Source: Symmetrospora coprosmae (Eukaryota > Basidiomycota > Cystobasidiomycetes > Symmetrosporaceae). Taken from it: a DNA stretch of 64,000 bases. Numbering within the stretch: the first letter of the stretch is position 1; each line of letters starts with the position of its first letter. A model generated the notes under the pieces. The model ran no database searches. It worked only from the letters and a program-made list of their open reading frames with translations, and was not told the origin of the DNA. The stretch spans positions 620,001 through 684,000 of the forward strand of contig VUYT01000008.1 in assembly GCA_008802785.1 (NCBI GenBank). The letters run 5' to 3'. This document shows, in pieces, positions 1-10,442 of the stretch. The position numbers and the translations under genes were made by a program.

Positions 1-903
1 TGGAGGAAGAGACAGCGTCGCATCAGATGGCGTGTCCGTATCTGGCGGTATCCGTGTGTCGCTTACGCACCGACGCGAGCAAGGCCGTGACCGGTCGTCG
101 TTTTCAGGACGTTCACGCAGGTTGCGAGCAGCGCGCCCGAGTTCTGTGGGTGTGGGCGCGAGAGGGAGAGGAAAGGTGTCAGGCTCTGCATTTGGTTGCG
201 AGCTGCTCTTCGTCTCCCCGGTTGTGCGCGAGAAGCGTGCTGGGAAAGACGAGGCGTTCTGGGAAGACAAGCTCACGTCGATGACGGTCTGTCGGGGAAC
301 GCGAGCGACAGCATCAGCGCAGCTGCGGAACACCTACATCAATCGCCAGCCTGGCTTACCATTGTCGCCTTGAGGCCCAGCATCGCGTCGAGTTGCTTAT
401 ATCTATCGACGAAGTGAGGAGTGCGGTCGGGATGGTGAAAGAGCAACCCTGAGAGTCCGGAGGTCTTCGTCACGCCGACTCGAAAAGAGAATCGCAATTA
501 GAGAGCATGCCGCGCTACAGCAGGCATGGCATGACTGCTATCTCCTCCTTCATGGGGTAGCTCTGCACCTCGCCGTCCGCTGCCTCATCGCTCGGCTGCC
601 CTTGTAGCATCGCTGTTCGACCTCGACCGACCGCACGAGCCTGACCGGGACGGAGAGGCTTGAGCTCAGCGAGCCAGCCGACCGACTGTCAGGCGCACAC
701 TCATCCGTTCTACTCGCTTCTCTCTGCCTCCTCGCTATCGGCGCGCCCGAGTCGGATCCGTTGGGGCTGTCCATCACGTCTGACGAGGCAGGCCGACTCG
801 ACTAGATGCACCCTGACAGACTGCGCAGCGAGGCGATTGAGCGGTCCGTCTGACTTTCCTCTCAGCTCCCAAGCGCATGCTTCGAAGTTCATCTCAAGAC
901 GAA
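1..903. other. Left-edge stretch with no supported gene
   Basis: Short open frames occur on both strands but none shows a recognisable motif, plausible splice structure or family resemblance. The right part is probably promoter and 5' leader of the gene starting at 904. A gene end entering from the left cannot be excluded. Confidence 0.4.
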
Positions 904-1941
904 ATGAGCCTCACCATCGAACCGCTCGGGTACGACATCCGCCTAAAGCCCTGGTCGCAGGTCATCGCCGAAGCAGAGACAAAGAAGCTCTCTCAGGTGA
1001 GCTGCCTACCAAACAGAGCATTTCCGGCGTCTGGAACAGCTCGGGTGCTAAAGTCCAGGACTGCCAGTCCATTTTCGCCAATGCCGTCACACCGAAACCT
1101 GCCGTCAATGCATTCGGCGGACCGCTGTCCCCGCCGGGCAGCCCTTCCCATTCGCCCTGGTTCATTCCACAAGCGGCTACCCCGGTAGTGGCACCACTTG
1201 TGCTCCCATCTGAGGCGCCTGAAGAGCTAGACTTCAACTACTTTGGCCCGTTCAGGCACCCGACGCTGGCAGCCGATGCAGCCGAATGGCTCCGCAAGAA
1301 CGGAGCAGAAGGCGATTGTTTCTCGCCTTTGGTCCGCTTCCTGGCGCTGTGCCGCACAAAGCACTTCCGCTTTGGCCAGGACGCTGTGGCTTTCACCGTG
1401 CGCATCGAGCGCGAGCGATCCGATTTCGACGTGCCCAGCCCGCATCACGACGGAGACGACGGGCGCTACTGGACAGTCGCGCCAGGACTCAATGGCCAGC
1501 CTGGCGAGGCGCCGTGCAAGCTCGGCATGGTCCTGCTCGGTCCCGGGACGGTCTTTTATCAAACCGACAACGAGGAGGCGCACATGGCTGTCACTCAGGG
1601 CAGACAGGAGAAGAAAGCACTCGGCTGGTCTGAGGAAGATATCAGGACGTGGCTCGATGAGGGCTTTGCACCAGTCGAGAAGATCTCACTGAGAGTCGGG
1701 GAGATCGCCAAGTGGAGAGTCGGCAATGATGGGCGGGGCACGATCCATTCTGAGCCCAGGATGAATCCCATGCCAGAGGGCCGGATATTGTGAGCATGGC
1801 CAAAGTGATACTTTGAATCTCTGCTGATGGTGTGACCGCAGCGTATCCCTTGTCCCTGGTACGAGCGAGCAGATCAAGACATTGGCCAGCAACTGGGGGA
1901 TGCCCTACCAGTCCGTCGATACAAGCATCAGAGTCAACTGA
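904..1941 (+). CDS. Conserved protein of unknown function, intact tandem copy
   Basis: Three exons (904-996, 1059-1789, 1842-1941) encode about 307 residues. Conserved-looking blocks are PHHDGDDGRYW, a hydrophobic segment ending LLGPGTVFY, and a C-terminal block AKWRVGNDGRGTIHSEP followed by GRIFVSLVPGT. The order His-Asp, then Gly-Pro-Gly-Thr, then a late His-Ser-Glu-Pro next to a strand recalls the DUF1826 family and 2-oxoglutarate oxygenase-like folds, but this is a pattern resemblance only and no enzyme activity is claimed. The start was chosen because a closely similar start begins the copy at 2328. The first intron's acceptor could also be 9 bases further on. The gene lies head-to-tail with a broken paralogue about 390 bases downstream. 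No signal peptide or membrane segment is visible. Confidence 0.7.
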
Positions 1942-2327
1942 AGGCGAGATCGTCAAGAACACAATCGCGTGTGTCACGTCCTAGACCAACCAGGAGCAGT
2001 CACACTTTTGCTTGTAGTGCGGTTTCATGTAAACCACAACCGGAAGACAAGTTCCACTTGCCTGCGCGATTGACGCTGTCTTGTCTCTCGACCGCTCGCT
2101 GGAGTCGTACGCTTCTGGCTCTGGTGCTGATGTTAGTTTGGTCGAGCTGATTGGACGCTGCGCGACAGATGCCGTCTCGGCTGTTCAACGCCTTTGACCC
2201 AAGCCCGAGTCATCCGACACGAACAAACGGCATGGGGCAAGAAAGGAGGAGGCCGCTCCTGCGTGCGAACAAATGCTCTTGCTTCCGCATCCACCATCCA
2301 TAGATTTACACGCATATCAAAAGCGAG
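1942..2327. other. Spacer between tandem copies
   Basis: This holds the 3' end of the first copy and the presumed promoter of the second. No gene or repeat was recognised. Confidence 0.4.
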
Positions 2328-3399
2328 ATGACCGTCAACATCAAGCCTCTCGGAGTCCAGGTAGACGGCATTCGCCTCAAGACTTGGTCCGAGATCCGCT
2401 CGGAAGCACAGTACAACAGCCTGCACAACTTGGTGAGCCGCCACGCTCGGCAATCTGGCAAGGCCAATGAAATCAAGGCCCAGCCCCGTTCAGACCTTCG
2501 TTCCATCGATTAATGTTGAAGCCTATCGCTGCTCAGCGCAAAGCTGGTTGCGATATATTCTGCTTTTTGTCGAGGCCCTTTTACCCGCCCGTCAACGCAG
2601 TGCCTCGACCGAAATACAGCCTGGCCACCGCAACGGAAACACCCTCTCTGCCCATCGAGCCGCCTACGGAGCTCGACTTCAATTTCTTCGGAAAGTTTGC
2701 CAGTTCGCTGGCACGAGATGCTGCTGCGTGGCTGTACGACAACGGCGTTGTAGGCGATTGCCTGACTCCCCTTGAGCGATTCCTCACCGAGGCTCGCACG
2801 CAGCACCGCCGAGATGGTCAGGATTGCTTCGCTTTCACTGTGCGTATTGAGCGTGAGCGGCCCGACTTTGATATCCCCAACCCACACCATGACGGCGACG
2901 ATGGACGGTATTGGAACGTCGAGCTGGGGCGGGAGGGTCAGGAGATTGACGCACCGTTCAAGCTCGGTATGGTCCTCCTTGGGCCGGGCACGGTATTCTA
3001 TTAGACGGATGAGGAGCAGGCGCACCTCGCCGTTTCTAGAGGCAGGAAAGAAAAGGAGGCAATGGGATGGTCTGAAGACGACATCAGGAAGTGGCTCGAT
3101 GGGAGGCTTTTGCGATGGTCAGCAAGGTCTCGCTCAAGGTGGGCGAGGTTGCCAAGTGGAGAGTTGGGAACGACGGCCGTGGTGCGATCCACTCGGAGCC
3201 GAAGATGAGTCCGATGCCAGAGGGAAGGGTATTGTGAGTTCGGAGTGGCAGGCCATGTCTCTGCTGGGCGTAACACTGACCTGGTACATTACTGCGCAGT
3301 GTGTCCCTCGTCCCGGGTACCCGTAGCCAGATCGAGACGTATGCGGCCAACTGGGGCATTCCTTTCAACCATCGCGACATGGACCAGAGGTGCAACTGA
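2328..3399 (+). pseudogene. Broken tandem copy of the gene at 904-1941
   Basis: The region matches the intact neighbour along most of its length: a similar first exon (2328-2432, MTVNIKPLG start), a middle block with PNPHHDGDDGRYWNVE and LLGPGTVFY, and a last exon coding VSLVPGTRSQIETYAANWG to a stop at 3397-3399. Two lesions are visible. An in-frame TAG stands at 3002-3004, directly after the GPGTVFY motif where the intact copy has CAA; a CAG-to-TAG change would explain it. About 100 bases later, near 3099, the frame shifts by one base, and conserved coding (VSKVSLKVGEVAKWRVGN) continues in the new frame. Conservation on both sides of the lesions suggests recent decay. The alternatives are assembly error or an unusual intron that removes both. 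Confidence 0.75.
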
Positions 3400-3784
3400 G
3401 TGCGGAACCCGAAACTCTCGCTCGTCAAATGCGTTTGCACGGCATGTCAGAGGTCGGCCTCAGCTTCCTCTTCCTTTTCGCGCCTGCCTCCCTGTGCAAC
3501 CGTAGCCTTTCCAGATGATCCGGATCTTCTCATTCTTATAGACGATCCATGTGTGCTTGTGTATGCCTGTCGAATGAGGACTTGGAACAGCTTGTATTGC
3601 GATACTCGCGTTGATGACGTCTGAGACCGCTGCTGTGGTTCGGGGGTGCCCCAGCGGAGCCTTCGGGCAGTCTCTGCTTGCTTTCTCTCCTCCTTCCCTC
3701 CACAATTCGCCATTCACGCGCAAAGCCTGGCAGCCAGCACCGAGGTTCAGCAATCCGATAGCACAGAGGCCATTGTATACGAGG
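3400..3784. other. Spacer before the CBM48 gene
   Basis: No coding signal was recognised. It presumably holds the leader of the gene starting at 3785. Confidence 0.35.
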
Positions 3785-6700
3785 ATGAGCAGCACAGAAG
3801 GCTTCCAGAAGGATTTCATCCTGTACAACCCGGACCGGTACGACTCGGTTGTCGTCACGGGATCGTGGTGCGGATGGAGCGAGTGAGTTGCAGCATGCAG
3901 GATGGACGGCCACCCAGAGGAGCTGATCAATGCTGGAATGCACAGACAAGGGCACAAGCTCACAAAGATCCCAGGCCTGTACTGGATTGCGACCGTCGTG
4001 AGTGCGATTGCGATGCGGTTGCTTCGCTTTGCTGCCGCTGGAGAAAGCCACCTCAACGGGGCAACAGCCAGGCAGCTGCATGACCATAAAGGCAGCGAGA
4101 AGAGCCAGCAACTGATGCATCTGTTTCCACGAACATTCGATGCGCAGAACCTCCCCTTCGACACCAAAGTCAGCTACAAGGTAGGTCCAGGTGTTAGCCT
4201 TGCGGTGCTCTGCTGTCGCCCAGTTGTCATCCTGCACCCTTCGTTTTCGGCGGACTCTGGATGGCAACAGAGGAGACAGCGTGAGGAGAAGAGAGCTGAC
4301 AGCCTTCCGGGCTATAGTACATCATCAACGGCACATGGCAGACCAACCCTGACGACGATGTCGAGACCGGTGAGGCGCCGTCAAAAGTCTTTCATGCGGG
4401 CCATCCTCAACGCCCACCTGACCCGCTGCTCTTTGCTTCTTCCGCCGCAGACTCCGCTGGAAACACAAACAACGTCTTCACTGGTAGGTCTCGAGTTCGC
4501 CTGTGCAGTTGCGATGCTTGTCCGCTCACGCTTCTCGATTGACAGTCCCCAAGGCCGAGGCTCTTCCCGGACCGCTGGTTGGCGCAACCGGCTCTACCAA
4601 GGATGAGCCCATCCTCGCGACCAGCACGTCTGCCAGCAGCGGGCTCGCTTCCATGGCGCAATCCACACCTGCGCCGGTCGCTTCGTCAAACAACGACAGC
4701 TCGTCCAACCGAGACACCGAGACCGCTGCCAGCCACAACGTGGCCGACAGCGGTGTAGCAGCTGCGGCGGCAAAGGCGGCCTCCAAAGCTGGCCTCGGCC
4801 ACGATGAGCACGAGAAGAGCTCGGCCACGGCTGCAGGCCCCGCCGCATCTTCCAGCGGCCTTAACCACGTCCCTACTGGCGGCAGCGTTGCCGAGGCTGG
4901 CATAGCAGCACAGGCGGCCAAGGAGGCAGCCAGCCACGGTCTCGGCAAGAGCGGAGGCGAGGGCGAGACTGTCACTGGCGTAGAGAAGACTGCTCCCAAC
5001 GTCGTCACTGCCGTTTCGGGCGGTGCCCCCGCCGTTTCGGGAGATATCGCCAGCCCGACTGGCGCCGCCGCGTCGAGCTCGACTTCGACCTCGACTTCGG
5101 CCCATAAGGCTCCGCTCCCGGCCTCCACCGGAGACGCGCCTCTTGCTCCCGGCTCATTGCCTCCGGCAGAGGGTAAGGGTCTCTTCGGCGTCCTCGGAGG
5201 ACTCGGCGCTGCAGCGGTTGGCGCGGCGGCTGCCGCTGCTACTACCCTCGCTCACCGTGTTCAGGAGGGCGATAGCGTAGCTGCTGCTGCCGAGCAGGCA
5301 CGACACGCGGCTGCCCCTGCGTCCTCCACCACTGGCGCCCACACAGGCAGTGAGTCGTGTTGTCATTGGACTGCTGCCATACAGACGCGCTGACGTCTGC
5401 ATCCTGTACATTGCAGAGGAGGCTCTGTCCCCCATTGCGTCCGGCGACACTACGGCCCGGATCACCAAGGACCTCGCAAGCGTCGATCTCGACCACACGA
5501 AGCAGGAGGTTGTGCACGCCGTTGAGAGGCTCGGTGCGACCATCACGGGAGGCCTCGCCGGCCTCGGCTCCGCGGTCCAGTCCGGTAGGCGGAAATCCCT
5601 CGCTATCCTGGACGATTATGTGCCCGTGGACCCCCTTGCGGACGGCACAAAGGCAGGATATCCCGTACTGAGCGCTGGTACCTCCCTCTCCACCGCCTTT
5701 GGTGCTTCTGCCATCATCACTCAACCGGACTCTGCGTCTGCGTCTGCGTCTGCTCGCGCTCGCGCCCCCGCACCGGCTTCCGCTGCTGCCCCGACTGCCG
5801 TCGCCCCATCTGGCTCCGCTACCACCGCCTCTGGCTCCTCCACGGTCAATCACATTCTCGCGGAACTCCTGCCGGCGTCGCTCGCCTCGTCCTTCGGTGG
5901 CCCAGACGTGAACCACGTCGCGTCCAAGACTGGTGGGTTGTCCGCCGCGACTCCGACTGGCTCAGCCGCCAACACCCCTGGCATCCCCGGTGCGTCCCTG
6001 GCTAACTCGACCAACGGTATCGCAGGCGACGAGTCGCGATCTGGCAACCCCGTTGCCACCTCGAGCGCGTTCTCCGACCCTGTTGTCCCAGTCCCCGTCG
6101 GATCGATGAATAACATTGCCGGAGCTGCCGGTTCTTCGGCCACCGTGCACGATACGACTGCGCACTCGGCCACTTCGAGCGGTGTGAAGGTGCCTGGCCT
6201 TGACATCACGTCGTCCGGCGCTTCGAGCTCGAACAGCAAGCCAGTCAGCGTCCCTGGTCTCTCGGTCAACGGCTCGACGCCTGCGTCTGAGGCCAAGGCT
6301 GCCCCATCGACTGCTGCTGCTCCGGCCTCTTCGAGCTCTGGCGTCAAGGTTCCCGGACTCGACGTCACTAGCAACAACGCCTCTGGCGCCTCGGCGTCTA
6401 GCAAGCCCGTCAGTGTTCCCGGTCTCTCCGTGAACGGCTCCGCCCCCGCCGGCGAGACGAAGGCTGCCAATGCCGCCCCTGCGTCTGCTGCCTCGTCGAA
6501 CACCCCCGCCACTGCCAGCAGCGCGCCAGCCGGCATCGCTGCCAGCCTGAAGAAGGATGCCGATACGAAGACGTCGACCTCGGGCACTGCAGCGCCCGCC
6601 GCCGTGGCCGCCACGCCCGACACGACGCCCAAGTCGACCATCTCCAAGAAGGACACTTCGGCACTCGGCAAAGGCACCCCTGCGCAGCCGCCCGTGACGC

Positions 6701-6951
6701 CCAAGAAGGGCGGGGCGCACGCCGCAGAGGCGTCGTCGGCTAGCACGCCAGCCACCGAGGGCTACAAGACGGCTCCGTCCACCCCGGGCAGCCAGGCCGG
6801 CACGCCGGTCGACAGGAAGAGGAAGTCGAGCATGTGCGTTGGATTTCTGTCGTTGCGTGGGGCACCTATGGGACCATGCAGGCTGACTCTCTTTCTGCGT
6901 TCTGATCACAGCTTCCACAAGATCAAGAGCGCCCTCTCGCCCAGCAAGTAA
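3785..6951 (+). CDS. AMPK-type glycogen-binding fold (CBM48) protein with long Ala/Ser tail, Crp1/Mdg1-like
   Basis: Eight exons (3785-3882, 3946-3997, 4148-4180, 4318-4369, 4451-4483, 4546-5349, 5417-6833, 6912-6951) give about 842 residues. The first 90 or so form a compact beta domain of the AMPK-beta/CBM48 type: VVVTGSWCGW, then LYWIATV, then VSYKYIINGTWQTNPDDD, and NTNNVF. This is the arrangement in yeast Crp1 and Mdg1, which carry the fold at the N terminus. The rest is rich in Ala, Ser, Thr and Pro, includes two copies of a repeat containing KPVSVPGLSVNGS, and ends in a basic, possibly amphipathic SSIFHKIKSALSPSK that could bind a membrane. Carbohydrate binding is known for the fold but is not shown here. 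The fold is split over five small exons. The 63-base first intron was preferred over an 18-base alternative. Confidence 0.75.
6181..6471 (+). repeat. Coding tandem repeat, two copies of about 44 residues
   Basis: Within the tail of the CBM48 protein, the unit GVKVPGLD-[IV]-TS, a Ser/Ala linker, then KPVSVPGLSVNGS and an Ala-rich stretch occurs twice, starting at about 6181 and 6340. The DNA copies differ at many third positions, so the duplication is not very recent and the protein sequence appears to be under selection. Confidence 0.8.
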
Positions 6952-7412
6952 ATACAGCCGAACGACTTTCGGTATCTGCAAGCTCGAAAAACGAAAGCGA
7001 GGGTCGCGGATGGTCTGCCGACGGGTCCATCAATGCTCACGTCTACAAAGTCACAGCTACAGCCTTCTGTCACCCTAATTGTCTCTCTCTCGCTCGCTCT
7101 TGGTGATTTCTCCCGGTCTTTCGTGTGTGCTCTCGCTCTCTGATGTAGATAGGCTCGGAGCTATCGGCGCATCGATAGTCCTCCGAGACGGTCACCAGTA
7201 TACCTTGGCATTATGTGTGTGCGTGTGTGTGCGAATGAAAAGCGAGTCTATCGTATTCGAAATCGGCAACGGTCCGCGTTGCCTACTCTGCCTGGAATCC
7301 GCCTTCTGCACGACTCAAGGGGATGAGTTGTCGGTCTCGCTCTGCCTCTGCTCCAGACGACGGCTACCAACCAATTCCGCTCATTGACAGCGCGCTTCCG
7401 CCCGTTCGCGCC
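6952..7412. other. Spacer with CT-rich and GT-rich tracts
   Basis: It contains a CT-rich run near 7080-7110 and an alternating GT run near 7213-7231, of the kind often seen in fungal promoters. No gene was recognised. Confidence 0.4.
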
Positions 7413-9930
7413 ATGGCAGCAGCACCATCGCGGTCATCGATCCTGTTCGCGCTCTGCCTCCTTGCGAGCGGGACGCTGCTGAGCCTCGACATCCAAGGGG
7501 CCCAGGCGATGGGCGCGCTGCAGGTCCCCGTCCAGCACGGGCAGGGGCCACGACTGCGTGCGCGCTCACAGGGGCATCTCGCAGAGTGGGCGCTCAAGGA
7601 GCGGCAGCGCCTGGTAGGCAAGTACGGGCCAGACCAAGGACCATCCGTCAATGCGAATGGGCTGCAGCCGCTGCTCAGGAGGTATGGCGACGACGACGAC
7701 GACGAAGGGCAGGCGGGAGTGCAGCGGCCGCGCCCAACGGGAAGACAGCTCAGGCCAAGGCAGCAGAGCATCAGTAGCGGGAGTGCGAGTGCGAGTAGCA
7801 GTGCCAGCAGGACTACCGGGTTGGCGACGCTGGGCTCGTCGACGGCGCCCTCAGTAGCAGCAGCCACGATGACTGGCCTGGTCGGGGCAATACCAAACAA
7901 CCGCACGATCAACCCTCGAACGGGCTATGCGAATCTCACAAACTATCAAGCAGACTTGTGCGTCCGCTGCTCAGAATCTCGCAGCTTGCGTGCGCTGTGC
8001 GCGTGCGCTCGCAGGTGCCTTGGGCTGACAGCTTCACTCTGTTGTCGTCCGGCGCCAGGGAATACTATGTGAGCATTCGGCACTGCTAGCTACGACGGAC
8101 GTCCTGCTGTACTAGCGCTGACCATAATGTGCTGCTCTGCCCTCACGCTCATCGCAATCAGGCGCCGATACACGTTGGCACGCCTTCACAAGCCTTTGTG
8201 AGTCCGCCGTGGCCACGTCCTCCTTGAAGCCGTCTAACCAGCACGAGTGGGGCTTCGCCGCAGAATGTCATTCTCGACACAGGCTCTGCAGACTTTTGGC
8301 TGGCCGACACCAATTGCACGACTGCAGAGTGCCTCCTGGTCAGGACGTTCGCGGCAAACAACTCCGAGAGCTCGGTGCCGGCAGCCACCGACTTCAGCAT
8401 CCGCTACGGACAGGTGCGCACACCACCTGATCTCCCACTCTCCGACACATTGCCTTGCTGAGTGTGCCATCGCTTCTCTCCCGACAGGGAACGGCGTCGG
8501 GAACGCTCTGGAATGACACCATCATCCTGGCAGGGCACAATCTCACTAACCAGACGGTTGGGCTCGTTGACCAAGTCAGCGATGCCTTGCTGGGCGGTAA
8601 TGCTTCCGGCATTATGGGTGCGTGGCTTCTCCCGATTCCAGATTCAGAGGACGTCGAGCACATCTGAAAGCATCCTTCGTTCGCGCAACAGGTCTCGGCT
8701 TCCCCGCGCTCGCTGCTTCTGGCATCACGCCGTACTGGGTAAACCTCATGGAGGACAACCAGACGGAAATGGACTTTCACGGCTTTTCCTTCTATTTGAC
8801 CCGATACATTAACGCGACAAACTCTAGCGTGCACACTGAGGATGGGTGAGCTTGCCTGCTTGCTCGGCGCATCCAGCTTCGACTATGTTGGCACGCTCCC
8901 CGCTCAAATTGTCGTAACCTTCCGCACAGCGGCATGTTCACGCTTGGCTCGCTCGACAACGACTCATACGTCGGCGAGATCCAATACATCGACATTCCCG
9001 CCGGATCAGAGTCGTACTGGGTCATCCCGATGGCGGCGCTCTCGCTCAATGGCACGAACTTAACCAATCTCGGCTCGCCAAACGTGGCCATCGACACGGG
9101 GACCACATTGATCGGCGGACCTTCAGCCGTGGTCGAGAGCCTGTACGAGGCCATTGGTGGCGCGTATGCGCTCGACCAGGAATACGAAGGATACTACACG
9201 TACCCGTGCGATGCAGACGTTGATGTGGCTTTCCTGTTTGGCAATCAGGTGGGTCTGCGCTTTTCTCGCTATGGATGCCAGTCATGCTGGAATGTCGGCC
9301 GAAGCAGACACCCCGGCTTCGATCTTCTTCAGTCCTATAGCATGAGCTCGGACGATCTTAATCTCGGCGTTTTCAACCAGGCTACAAATCAATGCCTGGG
9401 CGCTTTCTTCGATCTTACCCTCTCGTCCGGATCGGCTGCCGTCATCACTTGGGTCATTGGCGGAGCTTTCCTCAAGAATGTATACTCGTGGGTCTAGCAT
9501 GACGTGTGCGAAGGCGCAGCTGGACGCCTTTCCCTGACGTCTGCATCGTCTGTCTGCTGCGCTCAGCGTTTACCGATACCGTCCAGGCCCGAGCGTGGGC
9601 TTCGCGGAGCTGTCGCCGGAACTTGTTGCGAGGAATAACGAGGCCGGGCGTGCCACCAGCGCAAGCTCGACCACCTCTACAGCCGTGCTATACCCATCTG
9701 GAGTGTTTGGCGGACCGAGTGCCCCGCCCAACGGATCGCTCGTCACTGGCTCTCCCCTCAGTCCGACCTCACCCAGCTCAGCACTTGCCGCAGCCAACGA
9801 CCTGAAACCGACCGGAGTCAGAACGGGCATCTCTTCTGACGCAGCGCTGTCGGGTGGAGGAAGTGCACAAGCGGGGCTGTATCTGGCCCTGTGCTTGGCT
9901 GCGTTGTGGGCGCTGGATTTGCACGTCTGA
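7413..9930 (+). CDS. Secreted aspartic protease, pepsin (A1) family, probably GPI-anchored
   Basis: Nine exons (7413-7957, 8059-8068, 8162-8197, 8264-8413, 8488-8617, 8692-8845, 8930-9248, 9333-9487, 9567-9930) encode about 620 residues. The N terminus is a signal peptide (hydrophobic SILFALCLLASGTLLSL). A charged pro-region of about 170 residues follows, with a D/E run and basic sites. The mature enzyme starts at EYYAPIHVGTPSQAF. Both active-site motifs are present: VILDTGSADFW and VAIDTGTTLIGGP, with the flap region around FSIRYGQ. Several N-x-S/T sites are visible. The C terminus is Ser/Thr-rich and ends in a hydrophobic segment (GLYLALCLAALWALDL), as in yapsin-type GPI-anchored proteases. 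Exon 2 is only 10 bases and supplies the start of the EYY block. Confidence 0.88.
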
Positions 9931-10442
9931 TCCCAGAATACCCGTTGCAGGAAGGGAAGGGGAAGGCTCGGAGCCTCTCTACCACCAATCACAAGGACAC
10001 TTGCATTGCTGGCATTCATCTCGTTCCGACTATCTCATCCAAACCTAGTTCACATTTCCCCGGTCTGACTGACCTGTTGTTGTGGATCAAGCGAGGAAGG
10101 CGCCGAATGGACAGTCTATAGCATGGCCGCTGTCTTTTCTCCTTCTCTCTACCGTCATAGCGAGCTTCCCTTCGTTGTTTCTCTGTCGCGTCCCCGCCGA
10201 GATTCAGGTACAGGAGTTCGCCACTTCACGTCCGTGCGCACAAGACCTCCCTCGCCCTCCCCTTCCTCTTTCCCCGTTCCCCTCTTCCCTCTGCATCCCT
10301 CCTCCGACGCCTCTTTCCTTTCTTCCAACCACATTCGCTCATTCATTCCTCTATCCCATTCAGCTCCCCTGCACTGGCTCACTCGCCGGTCTCCCTCTGT
10401 AAAGCGCGACCCCCCTCCCTCCCTTCTCCTTCCTGCCACGGC
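9931..10442. promoter_or_regulatory. Gene-free region with long pyrimidine-rich leader
   Basis: From about 10237 to 10438, directly before the start codon at 10443, the plus strand is strongly C/T-rich. Such CT blocks are common near fungal transcription starts. No other gene is visible here. The promoter role is inferred. Confidence 0.45.

Noticed and set aside
3883-3900. An 18-base intron in the CBM48 gene, removing an in-frame TGA.
   Set aside because: A 63-base intron with the same donor and the acceptor at 3945 is in phase and gives a better domain alignment (GWSEQGHKLTKIPGLYWIATV).
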